From the NCBI GenBank assembly GCA_963786445.1, contig CAWAZU010000039.1, forward strand, positions 1 to 64,000: 64,000 nucleotides of DNA, in the 5' to 3' direction. The stretch comes from JAFKFJ01 sp963786445. Its GTDB lineage: Bacteria; Pseudomonadota; Alphaproteobacteria; Acetobacterales; Acetobacteraceae. Made by a program: the position numbers and the translations under genes. This document shows, piece by piece, positions 52,595 to 60,643 of this stretch (position 1 is the stretch's first letter; every line of letters starts with the position of its first letter). Under the pieces are notes generated by a model, which was not told the DNA's origin, ran no database searches, and saw nothing but the letters and a program-made list of their open reading frames with translations.

Positions 52595-53452
52595 ATGACC
52601 CGGCACGCCGGCCCGATCCTTGCCGTCGTGCTCGCGGTGCTGGTCGTCTGGTACGCCGCCGCGGTCTGGCTGAACTACGACACGGCCGCCAACCTTGCCG
52701 ACGAGAACGCGACGCGCTGGCAGATCGTCGCCGACACCATGCGGCAGGACCGGCCGCTGCTGCCGGCGCCGCACCAGATCGTCGTCGAGATGGCCAACAC
52801 TATTTTCGGATACAAGCCCGACAGTCCGCGCAGCCTGCTCTACCACGCCGCCGTCACCGCCTATGCCGCCGCGGTCGGGTTCGGCATCGCGCTGGTGCTC
52901 GGCATCGTGCTCGCCGTCGGCATCGTGCATGTGCGCACGCTGGAACGTTCGCTGATGCTGTGGATCATCGCCAGCCAGACCGTGCCGGTGCTGGCGATCG
53001 CGCCGATGGTCGTGGTGGTGCTCGGCAATATCGGCCTGCGCGGCATGCTGCCGAAAGCGCTGATCGCCGGCTATCTCAGCTTCTTCCCGGTCACCACCGG
53101 CATGGTCACCGGCCTGCGCTCGCCCGATCCGATGCAGCGCGACCTGATGCACACCTACAGTGCAACGGAGCGGCAGGTGTTCACATTGCTGCGCTGGCCG
53201 GCGTCGATGAGTTTCCTGTTCCCGAGCCTGAAAGTCGCGGCGGCGCTGGCGCTGGTCGGCGCCATCGTCGCCGAGCTGCCGACCGGCGCGCAGGCGGGGC
53301 TCGGCGCGCGGCTGCTCACCGGCTCGTATTACGGCCAGACCTTGCAGATCTGGGCGGCATTGTTCGCGGCCTCGTTGCTCGCACTGCTGGCGGTCGCCGC
53401 GGTCGATCTGGTGCAGGCGGGCCTGGTGCGCCGCCGCGGCGGGCGGCTGTGA
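52595..53452 (+). CDS. ABC transporter permease (NitT/TauT type), first
   Basis: A 285-residue inner-membrane permease of the BPD_transp_1 family. Six helices; the ATPase-coupling EAA loop is GNIGLRGMLPKALIAGYLSF then FFPVTTGMVTGLRSPDPMQ. An unusual feature is the 45-residue hydrophilic stretch after helix 1 (NYDTAANLADENATRWQIVA), lengthening the periplasmic side. Starts 9 bp after the ATPase and overlaps the second permease by 4 bp (GTGA). Confidence 0.87.
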   Translation: MTRHAGPILAVVLAVLVVWYAAAVWLNYDTAANLADENATRWQIVADTMRQDRPLLPAPHQIVVEMANTIFGYKPDSPRSLLYHAAVTAYAAAVGFGIALVLGIVLAVGIVHVRTLERSLMLWIIASQTVPVLAIAPMVVVVLGNIGLRGMLPKALIAGYLSFFPVTTGMVTGLRSPDPMQRDLMHTYSATERQVFTLLRWPASMSFLFPSLKVAAALALVGAIVAELPTGAQAGLGARLLTGSYYGQTLQIWAALFAASLLALLAVAAVDLVQAGLVRRRGGRL

Positions 53453-54285
53453 GCGCGGGCGTCGCCCTGCTGGTCCTCGCGGTCGGCGGCCCGGCGCTGC
53501 TCGCGCTGCTGGCGCGCGGCGAAGGGCGCGCCGGGCGGGTCGCGACGCCGCTCGCGTTCGGCGCGCTCATTCTCGTTGCCTGGCAGGTCGTGTGCATCGG
53601 CTTCGGCGTGCCGAAAATCCTGCTGCCGGCGCCGAGCCAAGTTGCGGTCGCGATCGCGCGTCACCTGCCGATGCTGGCGGCGGACTTCATGCAGACGGTG
53701 GTGCGTTCGGTGCTGCCGGGCTGGCTGATCGGCTGCGCATCGGGCCTGCTCGCTGCGATCGCGCTCGACCGTTCGGATTTCCTGCGCCGCGGCGTGCTGC
53801 CGCTCGGCAGCCTGGTCTCCGCCATGCCGATCGTCGGCGTGGCCCCGATCATGGTCATGTGGTTCGGCTTCGACTGGCCGAGCAAGGCCGCCGTCGTCGT
53901 GGTGATGACGTTTTTCCCCATGCTGGTGAACGCGACCGCGGGGCTCGCCAACACCGGGGCGATGGAGCGCGACCTGATGCGCTCGTACGGCGCGCACTAC
54001 TGGCAGACGCTGTTCAAGCTCCGGCTGCCGAACGCGCTGCCGTTCGTGTTCAACGCGCTGAAACTGAATTCGACGCTGGCGCTGATCGGCGCCATCGTCG
54101 CGGAATTCTTCGGCACGCCGATCGTCGGCATGGGTTTTCGCATCTCGACCGAGGTCGCGCGCATGAACCTCGACGTGGTGTGGGCGGAGATCACGATGGC
54201 CGCGCTGGTCGGCTCGGCAAGTTTCGCGGCGCTCGCGCTGGTCGAGCGCGCGGTGACGTTCTGGCACCCGTCGTTCCGGACATAG
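53449..54285 (+). CDS. ABC transporter permease (NitT/TauT type), second
   Basis: A 278-residue permease starting at GTG 53449, which overlaps the stop of the first permease (GTGA). EAA loop: WFGFDWPSKAAVVVVMTFFP then NATAGLANTGAMERDLMRSY and LPNALPFVFNALKLNSTLAL. It forms a heterodimer with the first permease in the inner membrane. Likely imports pyrimidines or precursors for PreTA, judged from position and the NMT1/THI5-like binding protein next. Confidence 0.87.
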   Translation: MSAGVALLVLAVGGPALLALLARGEGRAGRVATPLAFGALILVAWQVVCIGFGVPKILLPAPSQVAVAIARHLPMLAADFMQTVVRSVLPGWLIGCASGLLAAIALDRSDFLRRGVLPLGSLVSAMPIVGVAPIMVMWFGFDWPSKAAVVVVMTFFPMLVNATAGLANTGAMERDLMRSYGAHYWQTLFKLRLPNALPFVFNALKLNSTLALIGAIVAEFFGTPIVGMGFRISTEVARMNLDVVWAEITMAALVGSASFAALALVERAVTFWHPSFRT

Positions 54286-54321
54286 GGCGGCGGCGGCACA
54301 GGCAACAGGGGGACGAGAGCG

Positions 54322-55332
54322 ATGAAACGATGGTTGCTGGCCGCTGCGGCGGCGGTGGGGCTGGGGATGGCGGCGCCGGCGGCGAACGCCGCCGATCCGG
54401 TCACGATCCAGCTCAAATGGGTCGCCGACGCGCAGTTCGCCGGCTATTACGTCGCGGCGGCGAAGGGCTTTTACAAGGAGGCCGGGCTGGACGTGACGAT
54501 CAAGCCGGGCGGGCCGGACATCGCGCCGGAGCAGGTGATCGCCGCCGGCGGCGCCGACGCGATCGTCGATTGGATGCCGGCGGCACTCGCCGCGCGCGAG
54601 AAGGGCGTCAAGCTGGTCAACATCGCGCAGGTGTTCCAGCGCTCCGGCCTGGAACTGACGTGCCGCAAGGACAGCGGCATCAAGACGCCGGCCGACTTCA
54701 AGGGCAAGACGCTTGGCGTGTGGTTCTCCGGCAACGAGTATCCGTTCCTCGCCTGGATGGCGAAGCTCGGCTACAAGACCACCGGCGGGCCGGACGGTGT
54801 CAGGGTGCTGAAGCAGGGTTTCAACGTCGATCCGCTGCTGCAGAAGCAGGCCGCCTGCATCTCCACCATGACCTACAACGAATACTGGCAGCTCATCGAG
54901 GCGGGGATGAAGCCGAGCCAGCTCATCGTCTTCAAATACGAGGATGAGGGCGTGGCGACGCTGGAGGACGGTCTCTACACGACGGATCAGAAACTCGCCG
55001 ATCCGGCCGAGGTCGATCGGCTGGCGCGCTTCGTGAAGGCGTCGATGGCAGGCTGGAAGTATGCGCTCGATCACGAGGCCGAGGCGGTGAAAATCGTGCT
55101 CGCCGCCGACACCACCGGCGCGCAGACGGCAGTGCATCAGCGGCACATGATGGGCGCGGTGGCGAAACTCGTCGAGGCCGGCAAGAACGGCCACGGCATC
55201 GGCTATCTCGATCCGGCGGCGTACGACCGCACGGTGAAAGTGCTGCTCTCCAGCGGCTCCGAGCCGGTCATCACGAAACAGCCCCAGGGCGCCTGGACGC
55301 ACGTGGTCTGGGACAAGATGGGCGCGAAGTAA
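54322..55332 (+). CDS. NMT1/THI5-like ABC substrate-binding protein
   Basis: A 336-residue periplasmic receptor with a signal peptide (residues 1-23, LLAAAAAVGLGMAAPAANA). The mature protein opens VTIQLKWVADAQFAGYYVAA and AKGFYKEAGLDVTIKPGG, the hallmark of THI5/NMT1-like proteins, and includes GKTLGVWFSGNEYPFLAWMA and AACISTMTYNEYWQLIEAG. This class binds pyrimidine-type ligands (thiamine precursor, riboflavin or pyrimidines), which fits the preTA operon. It ends the operon, followed by a GC-rich hairpin. Confidence 0.87.
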   Translation: MKRWLLAAAAAVGLGMAAPAANAADPVTIQLKWVADAQFAGYYVAAAKGFYKEAGLDVTIKPGGPDIAPEQVIAAGGADAIVDWMPAALAAREKGVKLVNIAQVFQRSGLELTCRKDSGIKTPADFKGKTLGVWFSGNEYPFLAWMAKLGYKTTGGPDGVRVLKQGFNVDPLLQKQAACISTMTYNEYWQLIEAGMKPSQLIVFKYEDEGVATLEDGLYTTDQKLADPAEVDRLARFVKASMAGWKYALDHEAEAVKIVLAADTTGAQTAVHQRHMMGAVAKLVEAGKNGHGIGYLDPAAYDRTVKVLLSSGSEPVITKQPQGAWTHVVWDKMGAK

Positions 55333-55361
55333 CGCAAGCCGCGTCAAAAATCCTCCCCCAA

Positions 55362-55384
55362 CCCCCTCCCGCAAGGGGAGGGGG
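55362..55384. terminator. Hairpin terminator between convergent genes; GCAAG-loop repeat, copy 2
   Basis: A perfect 9-bp stem, CCCCCTCCC with GGGAGGGGG, closed by GCAAG, between the end of the pyrimidine transporter operon and the convergent phasin-CBS gene. It contains the same CTCCCGCAAGGGGAG core as 44041-44055. Likely a two-way terminator; no strong T-run on either side. Confidence 0.55.
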
Positions 55385-55403
55385 CCTTGGAGGGAACTGC
55401 CGA

Positions 55404-56543
55404 TTACTCCGCCGCCTGCGGGTGCTCGCCGGCGTCGCGCGCAATGCCGCCATAGGCGCGTGCCGTGAGACGGCCGCGGCCATTCCGCGACAGATCGGCC
55501 AGCGACACCACGCCGACCAGCCGCTTGTCGCGGTTCACCACCGGCAGCCGCCGCACCTGCTGCTCCGCCATGTTCTCGGCGACATGGTCGAGGTCTTCGT
55601 CGTCGAACACATAGCGCACCTCCGGCGTCATCACCTCGCGCACGCGGGTCTGGCGCGGGTCGCGGCCCTCGGCCACCAGCCGCACCGCCACGTCGCGGTC
55701 GGTGACCATGCCGACCAGCCGGTCGCCCTCGCCGACCGGCAGTGCGCCCGCATCGGACTCGCGCATCATCTGTGCTGCGCGCTGCACCGTGTCCTCGGGG
55801 CTGGCCAGCCGCACCTCGGTCACCATCACGTCGGCGACGCAGCCGTGATGCGCGCGACCTTCGCCGTGCCCGTTGTCGCGTTGCCGCTCGCGCCGCTGTT
55901 CCACGCGCTGCTCCAGCGGGCGCAGCGCGTCGTCGGCGGCGCGGCGGGCGCCGCGCATCAGCATGGCACTGCTCTGCAGCAGCGTTTCGAGATATTCGGC
56001 GCCGAACCGGCGCTGCATGTCGAACGTGCCGGCCGGCGTTGCCATGCGGAACAGTTCCTGCGCCATCCGCATGTTGGTGCGCATCACCCCCTCGACGAGG
56101 CCGCCGATGCCTTCGCGCACGTCCTGCATGCCGTCGCGGCTGACCGAAGGCAGCGCGAACAGCGCGCGCAGATCGCGGGACGATTCCTGCACCGCCTGCG
56201 CGATGCGGCTGCCCAGATCGTCCCATTGCGCCGCGGCGCTTTGCGCCAGCCCCTGCTGCTCCTCGGCCGCCGCCCGGCTGCCGCGCTGCATCGCCTCGCC
56301 GGCGGCGCCGCCGAGGTGGCGCATGCCCTCCGCGGCGGCCTCGCCGGTCTGGCGCATCATCTGCCCGCCGGCCTCGCCGGCCCGCCGTGTTCCCTGCGCT
56401 GCGCCGCGGCCGCTGCGCTCCACCGCCTCCGCCGCGTGCTCGCCGGCCTCGGTACCGCGCTGCCCCGATCCGGAGGCGCGTCCCGTGGTCTCGGCGGTGG
56501 TGCCGCCGTTCTGGACCCTGATGTCCTGTGGCTTGTCAGCCAT
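55404..56543 (-). CDS. Phasin-like protein fused to paired CBS domains
   Basis: A 379-residue soluble protein with two parts. Residues 1-110 are a Gly/Ala/Glu-rich, heptad-like region; 110-215 form a phasin-like amphipathic helical domain (AQELFRMATPAGTFDMQRRF, EYLETLLQSSAMLMRGARRA). Residues 235-355 are two CBS motifs: DVMVTEVRLASPEDTVQRAA and LVGMVTDRDVAVRLVAEGRD, then EVMTPEVRYVFDDEDLDHVA and LVGVVSLADLSRNGRG. CBS pairs bind AMP, ATP or SAM; phasins coat polyhydroxyalkanoate granules. The start at 56543 has AAGGGGAT upstream, behind a 5' hairpin. Confidence 0.82.
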   Translation of the reverse strand: MADKPQDIRVQNGGTTAETTGRASGSGQRGTEAGEHAAEAVERSGRGAAQGTRRAGEAGGQMMRQTGEAAAEGMRHLGGAAGEAMQRGSRAAAEEQQGLAQSAAAQWDDLGSRIAQAVQESSRDLRALFALPSVSRDGMQDVREGIGGLVEGVMRTNMRMAQELFRMATPAGTFDMQRRFGAEYLETLLQSSAMLMRGARRAADDALRPLEQRVEQRRERQRDNGHGEGRAHHGCVADVMVTEVRLASPEDTVQRAAQMMRESDAGALPVGEGDRLVGMVTDRDVAVRLVAEGRDPRQTRVREVMTPEVRYVFDDEDLDHVAENMAEQQVRRLPVVNRDKRLVGVVSLADLSRNGRGRLTARAYGGIARDAGEHPQAAE

Positions 56544-56859
56544 GAAGTATCCCCTTCGTGGAATATAATAAGGCGCTGCGTCGAGCGCAGCGCGTGGTAT
56601 AATTCAGCCGGGCACCGTGAGTTTTAAACTCACGTCTCGGAGAGATCGGAAAATTTCCCTAGAATTCTTTACGATGCGAGGCCATTCTGTGTTTGATGTA
56701 TTTGTGGATATTTGGGATGCGGAAGCGGTCTGTGCATCGTGACTTCTGAACGGCAACAGTGATGCTTCTGCACCTCTGGCCACAAGCGGCCCCTTCCACG
56801 GACCGACAATTCGGCGCTTAACTGCGGCCACGCGAGTTTCGCACCGGGGGAGGGACGCC
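56544..56859. other. Gene-free, AT-richer interval with two palindromes
   Basis: This 316-bp stretch holds no convincing gene. Its left part is the phasin-CBS promoter region: an 8-bp perfect inverted repeat GCGCTGCG/CGCAGCGC around TCGAG (56573-56593), flanked by AATATAATAAG and GGTATAATTC, and a second palindrome at 56616-56634. From 56640 to 56830 the composition drops well below the window average (for example GTTTGATGTATTTGTGGATA), and I see no function; it may be a relic of a repeat or insertion. The right end carries the GGGGGAGGG ribosome site of the gene at 56860. Confidence 0.5.
56616..56634 (-). promoter_or_regulatory. Palindromic operator candidate before phasin-CBS gene
   Basis: A perfect 9-bp inverted repeat about one base, CGTGAGTTT-T-AAACTCACG. 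On the minus strand a -10-like TTATAC (56602-56597) lies 13 bp downstream, so the palindrome would cover the -35 region of a promoter reading into the phasin-CBS gene. That placement suggests an operator for a dimeric regulator. A terminator is the alternative, but no gene reads into it. Confidence 0.4.
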
Positions 56860-58027
56860 ATGCGATACCGGGTGATGGCCTGGCTGCTCGGCGCAATGCT
56901 CGCGGCGTCGCCCGCGTGGGCGCAGCAACCGATCAAGGTCGGGCTGCTGGTGACCCTGTCGGGTCCCGCCGCGGTGCTCGGCCAGCAGGTGCGCAACGGT
57001 TTCGAACTCGCGGTCAAGCTGCGCGACGGAAAACTCGGGGGCCGGCCGGCGGACGTGATCGTGGCGGACGACGAACTCAAGCCCGCCGTCGCCGTCAGCC
57101 GCGTCAAACGGCTGCTGGAAAGCGACAAGGTGGATTTCGTCGTGGGACCGGTGTTCTCCAATATCCTCGCCGCGATCTTCCGCCCCGTCACCGAGAGCGG
57201 CGCCGTGCTGATCAGCCCCAACGCCGGCTCGTCGGCGTTCGCCGGCGCCAAGTGCAGCCCGGATTTCTTCGTCACCAGCTACGAGAACACGCAGACTTTT
57301 GCGGTGGTCGGCGAGGTTGCGCAGCGCAAGGGCTACAAGCGCGCGTTCCTGCTGGCGCCGAACTACCAGGCCGGGCGCGACGCGATGGCGGGGTTCAAGA
57401 GCCGCTTCAAGGGCGAAATCGTCGCCGAGGACTACGTGCCGCTGACCCAGATCGACTTCCAGGCCGATCTCGCGCGCATCGCCGACGCCAAGCCGGACGT
57501 GATCATGGCGTTCATGCCGGGCGGGCTGGGCGTGGCGCTGGTCAAGCAGTTCCGCCAGTCGGGGCTGGCCGACCGCATCCCGTTCCTGTCCGCCTTCGCC
57601 GCCGACGAAACCACGCTGCCGGCGGAGCAGGATGCCGCACTCGGCCTGTTCGGCACGATGACCTGGGCGCCGGACATGGACAATGCGGCGAACAGGACAT
57701 TCGTGTCCGCCTATCTTGCCGACCTATCATGCGGTGCCGGCGTCGTATGCCATGCAGGGCTATGACGCGGCGCAGCTGATCGACAGCGCGCTGGCGAAAA
57801 CCGGCGGCAGCACGGCGGACAAGGCGAAGCTGCAAGCGGCATTGCGCGCCGCCGACTTCGCCTCGCCGCGCGGCAAATTCCGCTTCAACCACAACGGCTA
57901 CCCGATCCAGGATTTTTATCTCGTCAAGGCGGCGAAGCGGCCGGACGGGCTGTACGAGACCGAGATCGTGCAAAAGATCTTTTCCGACTGGGGCGACGAG
58001 TTCGCGGCGAGCTGCAAGCTGCACTGA
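56860..58027 (+). pseudogene. LIV-type ABC substrate-binding protein, split by one frameshift
   Basis: Periplasmic binding protein of the amide/branched-chain type. The first frame (56860-57765) has a signal peptide (LLGAMLAASPAWA), QPIKVGLLVTLSGPAAVLGQ and VGPVFSNILAAIFRPVTES; the frame then breaks near 57718-57724. The missing end (YHAVPASYAMQGYDAAQLID through DEFAASCKLH, stop 58027) continues in another frame. One extra base, or two missing, explains it. Corrected length would be about 389 residues, which is normal. A sequencing error is as likely as a real lesion, since the downstream transporter genes look intact. Confidence 0.82.
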
Positions 58028-58059
58028 CACGCGGCGGGTCGCGCCGCGCGGTGTAGCCG

Positions 58060-58986
58060 ATGTCCTCCGGCCTCCTGCTCGTCCAGGCGCTGAACGGGCT
58101 GCAGCTCGGCGTGCTGCTGTTCCTGATCGCCGCCGGGCTGACGCTGGTGTTCGGGGTCATGGACGTGGTGAACCTGGCGCACGGCGTGCAGTACATGCTC
58201 GGCGCCTATCTCGCGGTCGCGTTCGCCGCCTGGACCGGCAGCTTCTGGGCCGCCGTGCCGCTGGCCGCCGCCGCCTGCTTCGGGCTTGGCGCGGTGCTGG
58301 AACGGCTGGTGTTCCGCCGCCTGCTCGGCGCGTCGCATCTCGATCAGGTGCTGGCGACCTTTGGTCTCATCCTGATCGCCGAGGAAGGCGTGAAATGGCT
58401 CTGGGGCGCGGCACCGCTGTCGCTCGCCGTGCCGGCGCTGCTGTCGGGCGCGATCCCGCTGGAGCACGGGCTGCGCTACACGACCTATCGGCTCGCGGTG
58501 CTGGCGGCGGGGCTGGTCGTGGCGGTGCTGCTGTGGCTGCTGATCGAACGCACGCGCACCGGCATGCGGCTGCGCGCCGGCGCCTCGAACGCTGCGATGC
58601 TGGCGGCGCTCGGCGTCGATGTCGGGCGGCTGTTCGCGCTGGTGCTGGCGCTGGGCGCCATGCTGGCGGGGTTCGCCGGCGCTGTCGCGGCACCGCTCGT
58701 CTCGGTCGATCCGGGCATGGGCGGGTCGGTGCTGATCCCGGCCTTCGTCGTCATCGTGCTCGGCGGCATCGGATCGGTGCGCGGCAGTTTTTTCGCCGCC
58801 CTGCTGGTCGGGCTGACCGACACGCTCGGACGCAGCCTGCTGGACGCGGCGCTGGGCGCGGCGCTGCCCGCCTCGGCCGCGCGCATGGCGGGGCCGGCGC
58901 TGGCCTCGATGCTGATCTACCTGCTGATGGCCGCCGTGCTGGCGTTCCGGCCGGGCGGGCTGCTGCCGGCCCGGGGACGGGCTTGA
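58060..58986 (+). CDS. livH: Branched-chain amino acid-type ABC permease LivH
   Basis: A 308-residue inner-membrane permease, LivH family: ALNGLQLGVLLFLIAAGLTL (helix 1), VFGVMDVVNLAHGVQYMLGA, VLATFGLILIAEEGVKWLWG and the coupling loop LRAGASNAAMLAALGVDVGR, then VIVLGGIGSVRGSF. The intact reading frame and family motifs suggest the transporter is functional if the binding protein is. Substrate could be a branched-chain amino acid, amide or urea; not determinable here. TTGA overlap with livM. Confidence 0.9.
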   Translation: MSSGLLLVQALNGLQLGVLLFLIAAGLTLVFGVMDVVNLAHGVQYMLGAYLAVAFAAWTGSFWAAVPLAAAACFGLGAVLERLVFRRLLGASHLDQVLATFGLILIAEEGVKWLWGAAPLSLAVPALLSGAIPLEHGLRYTTYRLAVLAAGLVVAVLLWLLIERTRTGMRLRAGASNAAMLAALGVDVGRLFALVLALGAMLAGFAGAVAAPLVSVDPGMGGSVLIPAFVVIVLGGIGSVRGSFFAALLVGLTDTLGRSLLDAALGAALPASAARMAGPALASMLIYLLMAAVLAFRPGGLLPARGRA

Positions 58987-59897
58987 GCCGACCCTACGCG
59001 GTCGCGGCCGTGGCGCTGTTCGTGCTGCTGGCGGCGGCACCGCTGGGGAAGTGGTGGCTCGGCAACGATTACCTGCTCGCGCTGGCGACGCGCGCCGCCG
59101 TTCTCGCCATCGCCGCGGTGTCGCTGCAGTTCGTCGTCGGCTTTGCCGGGCTGGTGAGTTTCGGTCATGCCGCGTTCCTCGGCATCGGCGCCTATGCGCT
59201 GCTGATGCTCGGCGGCGCCGGGCTGGACGAGGCCGCTTTGTCGCTGCCGGCCGCGATCGCGGCGGCGGCCCTGTTCGCGCTGCCGACCGGATGGGTCGCG
59301 CTGCGCACGCGCGGCGTGACCTTCATCATGATCACGCTCGCCTTCGGCCAGATGGCGTATTTCGTCACCGAGTCGCTGGCCGCGTACGGCGGCGACGACG
59401 GCATGTCGCTCGACCGCGCGCCGCCGCTGTTCGGCAGCAACCTGCTGGCACGGCCGGAGGCATTCCACGTCGTCGTGCTGGTCGTGCTGGTGGCCGTCGT
59501 GGCCGGGGCGCGGGCGCTCGCCGCGTCGCGCTTCGGCCGCGTGCTGCGCGCGGCGCGCGACAACCCCGAACGGGTCGCCGCCCTCGGCTTCGACGTGGGG
59601 CGGGTGCGGCTGACGGGCTACGTGGTGGCGGGCGGGGCAGGGGGGCTGGCCGGGTGGCTGCTGGCGGCCAGCGCCGGCTTCGTCAGCCCCGCCACCTTGG
59701 ACTGGCGGCAGGCCGGCGAACTGCTGGTCATGGTGATCCTGGGCGGCGTGGCGACCCCGGAGGGCGCGGCAGCCGGCGCGGTCGGGCTGGTGCTGGCCGA
59801 GGAGGCGCTCGCCGCCGGCAGCGCGCACGGCCGCATCCTGCTCGGCGCGCTGCTGCTGGCGGTGGCGCTGCTGCACCGCACGCGGCGCGTGGCATGA
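58983..59897 (+). CDS. livM: Branched-chain amino acid-type ABC permease LivM
   Basis: A 304-residue permease starting at TTG 58983, which overlaps the livH stop (TTGA). Landmarks: SLQFVVGFAGLVSFGHAAFL, GVTFIMITLAFGQMAYFVTE, coupling loop LRAARDNPERVAALGFDVGR and the glycine-rich LLVMVILGGVATPEGAAAG. Pairs with LivH. An in-frame upstream extension through livH exists but is a shadow. Ends with a 4-bp overlap into livG. Confidence 0.89.
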   Translation: MSRPYAVAAVALFVLLAAAPLGKWWLGNDYLLALATRAAVLAIAAVSLQFVVGFAGLVSFGHAAFLGIGAYALLMLGGAGLDEAALSLPAAIAAAALFALPTGWVALRTRGVTFIMITLAFGQMAYFVTESLAAYGGDDGMSLDRAPPLFGSNLLARPEAFHVVVLVVLVAVVAGARALAASRFGRVLRAARDNPERVAALGFDVGRVRLTGYVVAGGAGGLAGWLLAASAGFVSPATLDWRQAGELLVMVILGGVATPEGAAAGAVGLVLAEEALAAGSAHGRILLGALLLAVALLHRTRRVA

Positions 59898-60643
59898 GCA
59901 TCCTCGCCGCAAACGGGCTGCACAAGGCGTTCGCGGCGCTGGCGGTGACGCAGGATGTCAGCCTGGAGGTGCGCGCGGGCGAGGTGCATGCGCTGATCGG
60001 CCCGAACGGCGCCGGCAAGTCGAGCCTGATCGCGCAACTCGCCGGCACACTGGCGCCCGATGCCGGCAGCGTTGTTCTCGATGGCGCCGACATCACAAGC
60101 CTGCCGGCGCATGCGCGCGCCCGGCGCGGGCTGGCCCGCACCTTCCAGGTGAGTGCGCTGGTGGGCCCGCTGTCGGCGCTGGAGAACGCGGCGCTCGCGG
60201 TGCAGGCGCAGAGCCGCCGCCCGCTCGCCCCGTTCCGCCGCGCCGCCGGCGATGCGGCGCTGGAGGCCCCGGCGCGGGCGGCGCTGGCATCGGTCGGGCT
60301 GGCCGACCGCGAAGCGGTGCCGGCCGAGGCGCTGTCGCACGGCGAGCGGCGGGCGCTGGAACTCGCGTGTGCGCTGGCGCTGGCGCCGCGCGTGCTGCTG
60401 CTCGACGAACCGCTGGCCGGCATGGGGCACGAGGAGGGACGCCGCATCGTGGACCTGCTCGCCGGCCTGAAAGGCCGGTTGGCGATGCTGTTGGTGGAGC
60501 ACGACATGGACGCGGTGTTCGCGCTCGCCGACCGCATTTCGGTTCTTGTCTCCGGCCGGGCCATTGCTTCGGGCACGCCGGAAGAGGTGCGCGCGCATCC
60601 CGCCGTACGGGCGGCCTATCTCGGCGAGGCCGGCGGATGCTGA
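59894..60643 (+). CDS. livG: ABC transporter ATP-binding protein LivG
   Basis: A 249-residue LivG-type ATPase: Walker A GPNGAGKSSLIAQLAGTLAP, LivG motif ARRGLARTFQVSALVGPLSA, degenerate signature LSHGERRALELACALAL, Walker B VLLLDEPLAGMGHEEG, switch LLVEHDMDAVFALAD. ATG 59894 overlaps the livM stop; the end overlaps livF by 7 bp. Works under LivHM together with LivF. Confidence 0.91.
   Translation: MSILAANGLHKAFAALAVTQDVSLEVRAGEVHALIGPNGAGKSSLIAQLAGTLAPDAGSVVLDGADITSLPAHARARRGLARTFQVSALVGPLSALENAALAVQAQSRRPLAPFRRAAGDAALEAPARAALASVGLADREAVPAEALSHGERRALELACALALAPRVLLLDEPLAGMGHEEGRRIVDLLAGLKGRLAMLLVEHDMDAVFALADRISVLVSGRAIASGTPEEVRAHPAVRAAYLGEAGGC

Noticed and set aside
56640..56830. Insertion-sequence remnant
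   Set aside because: Composition is unusual but no transposase fragment, terminal inverted repeat or target duplication could be seen.
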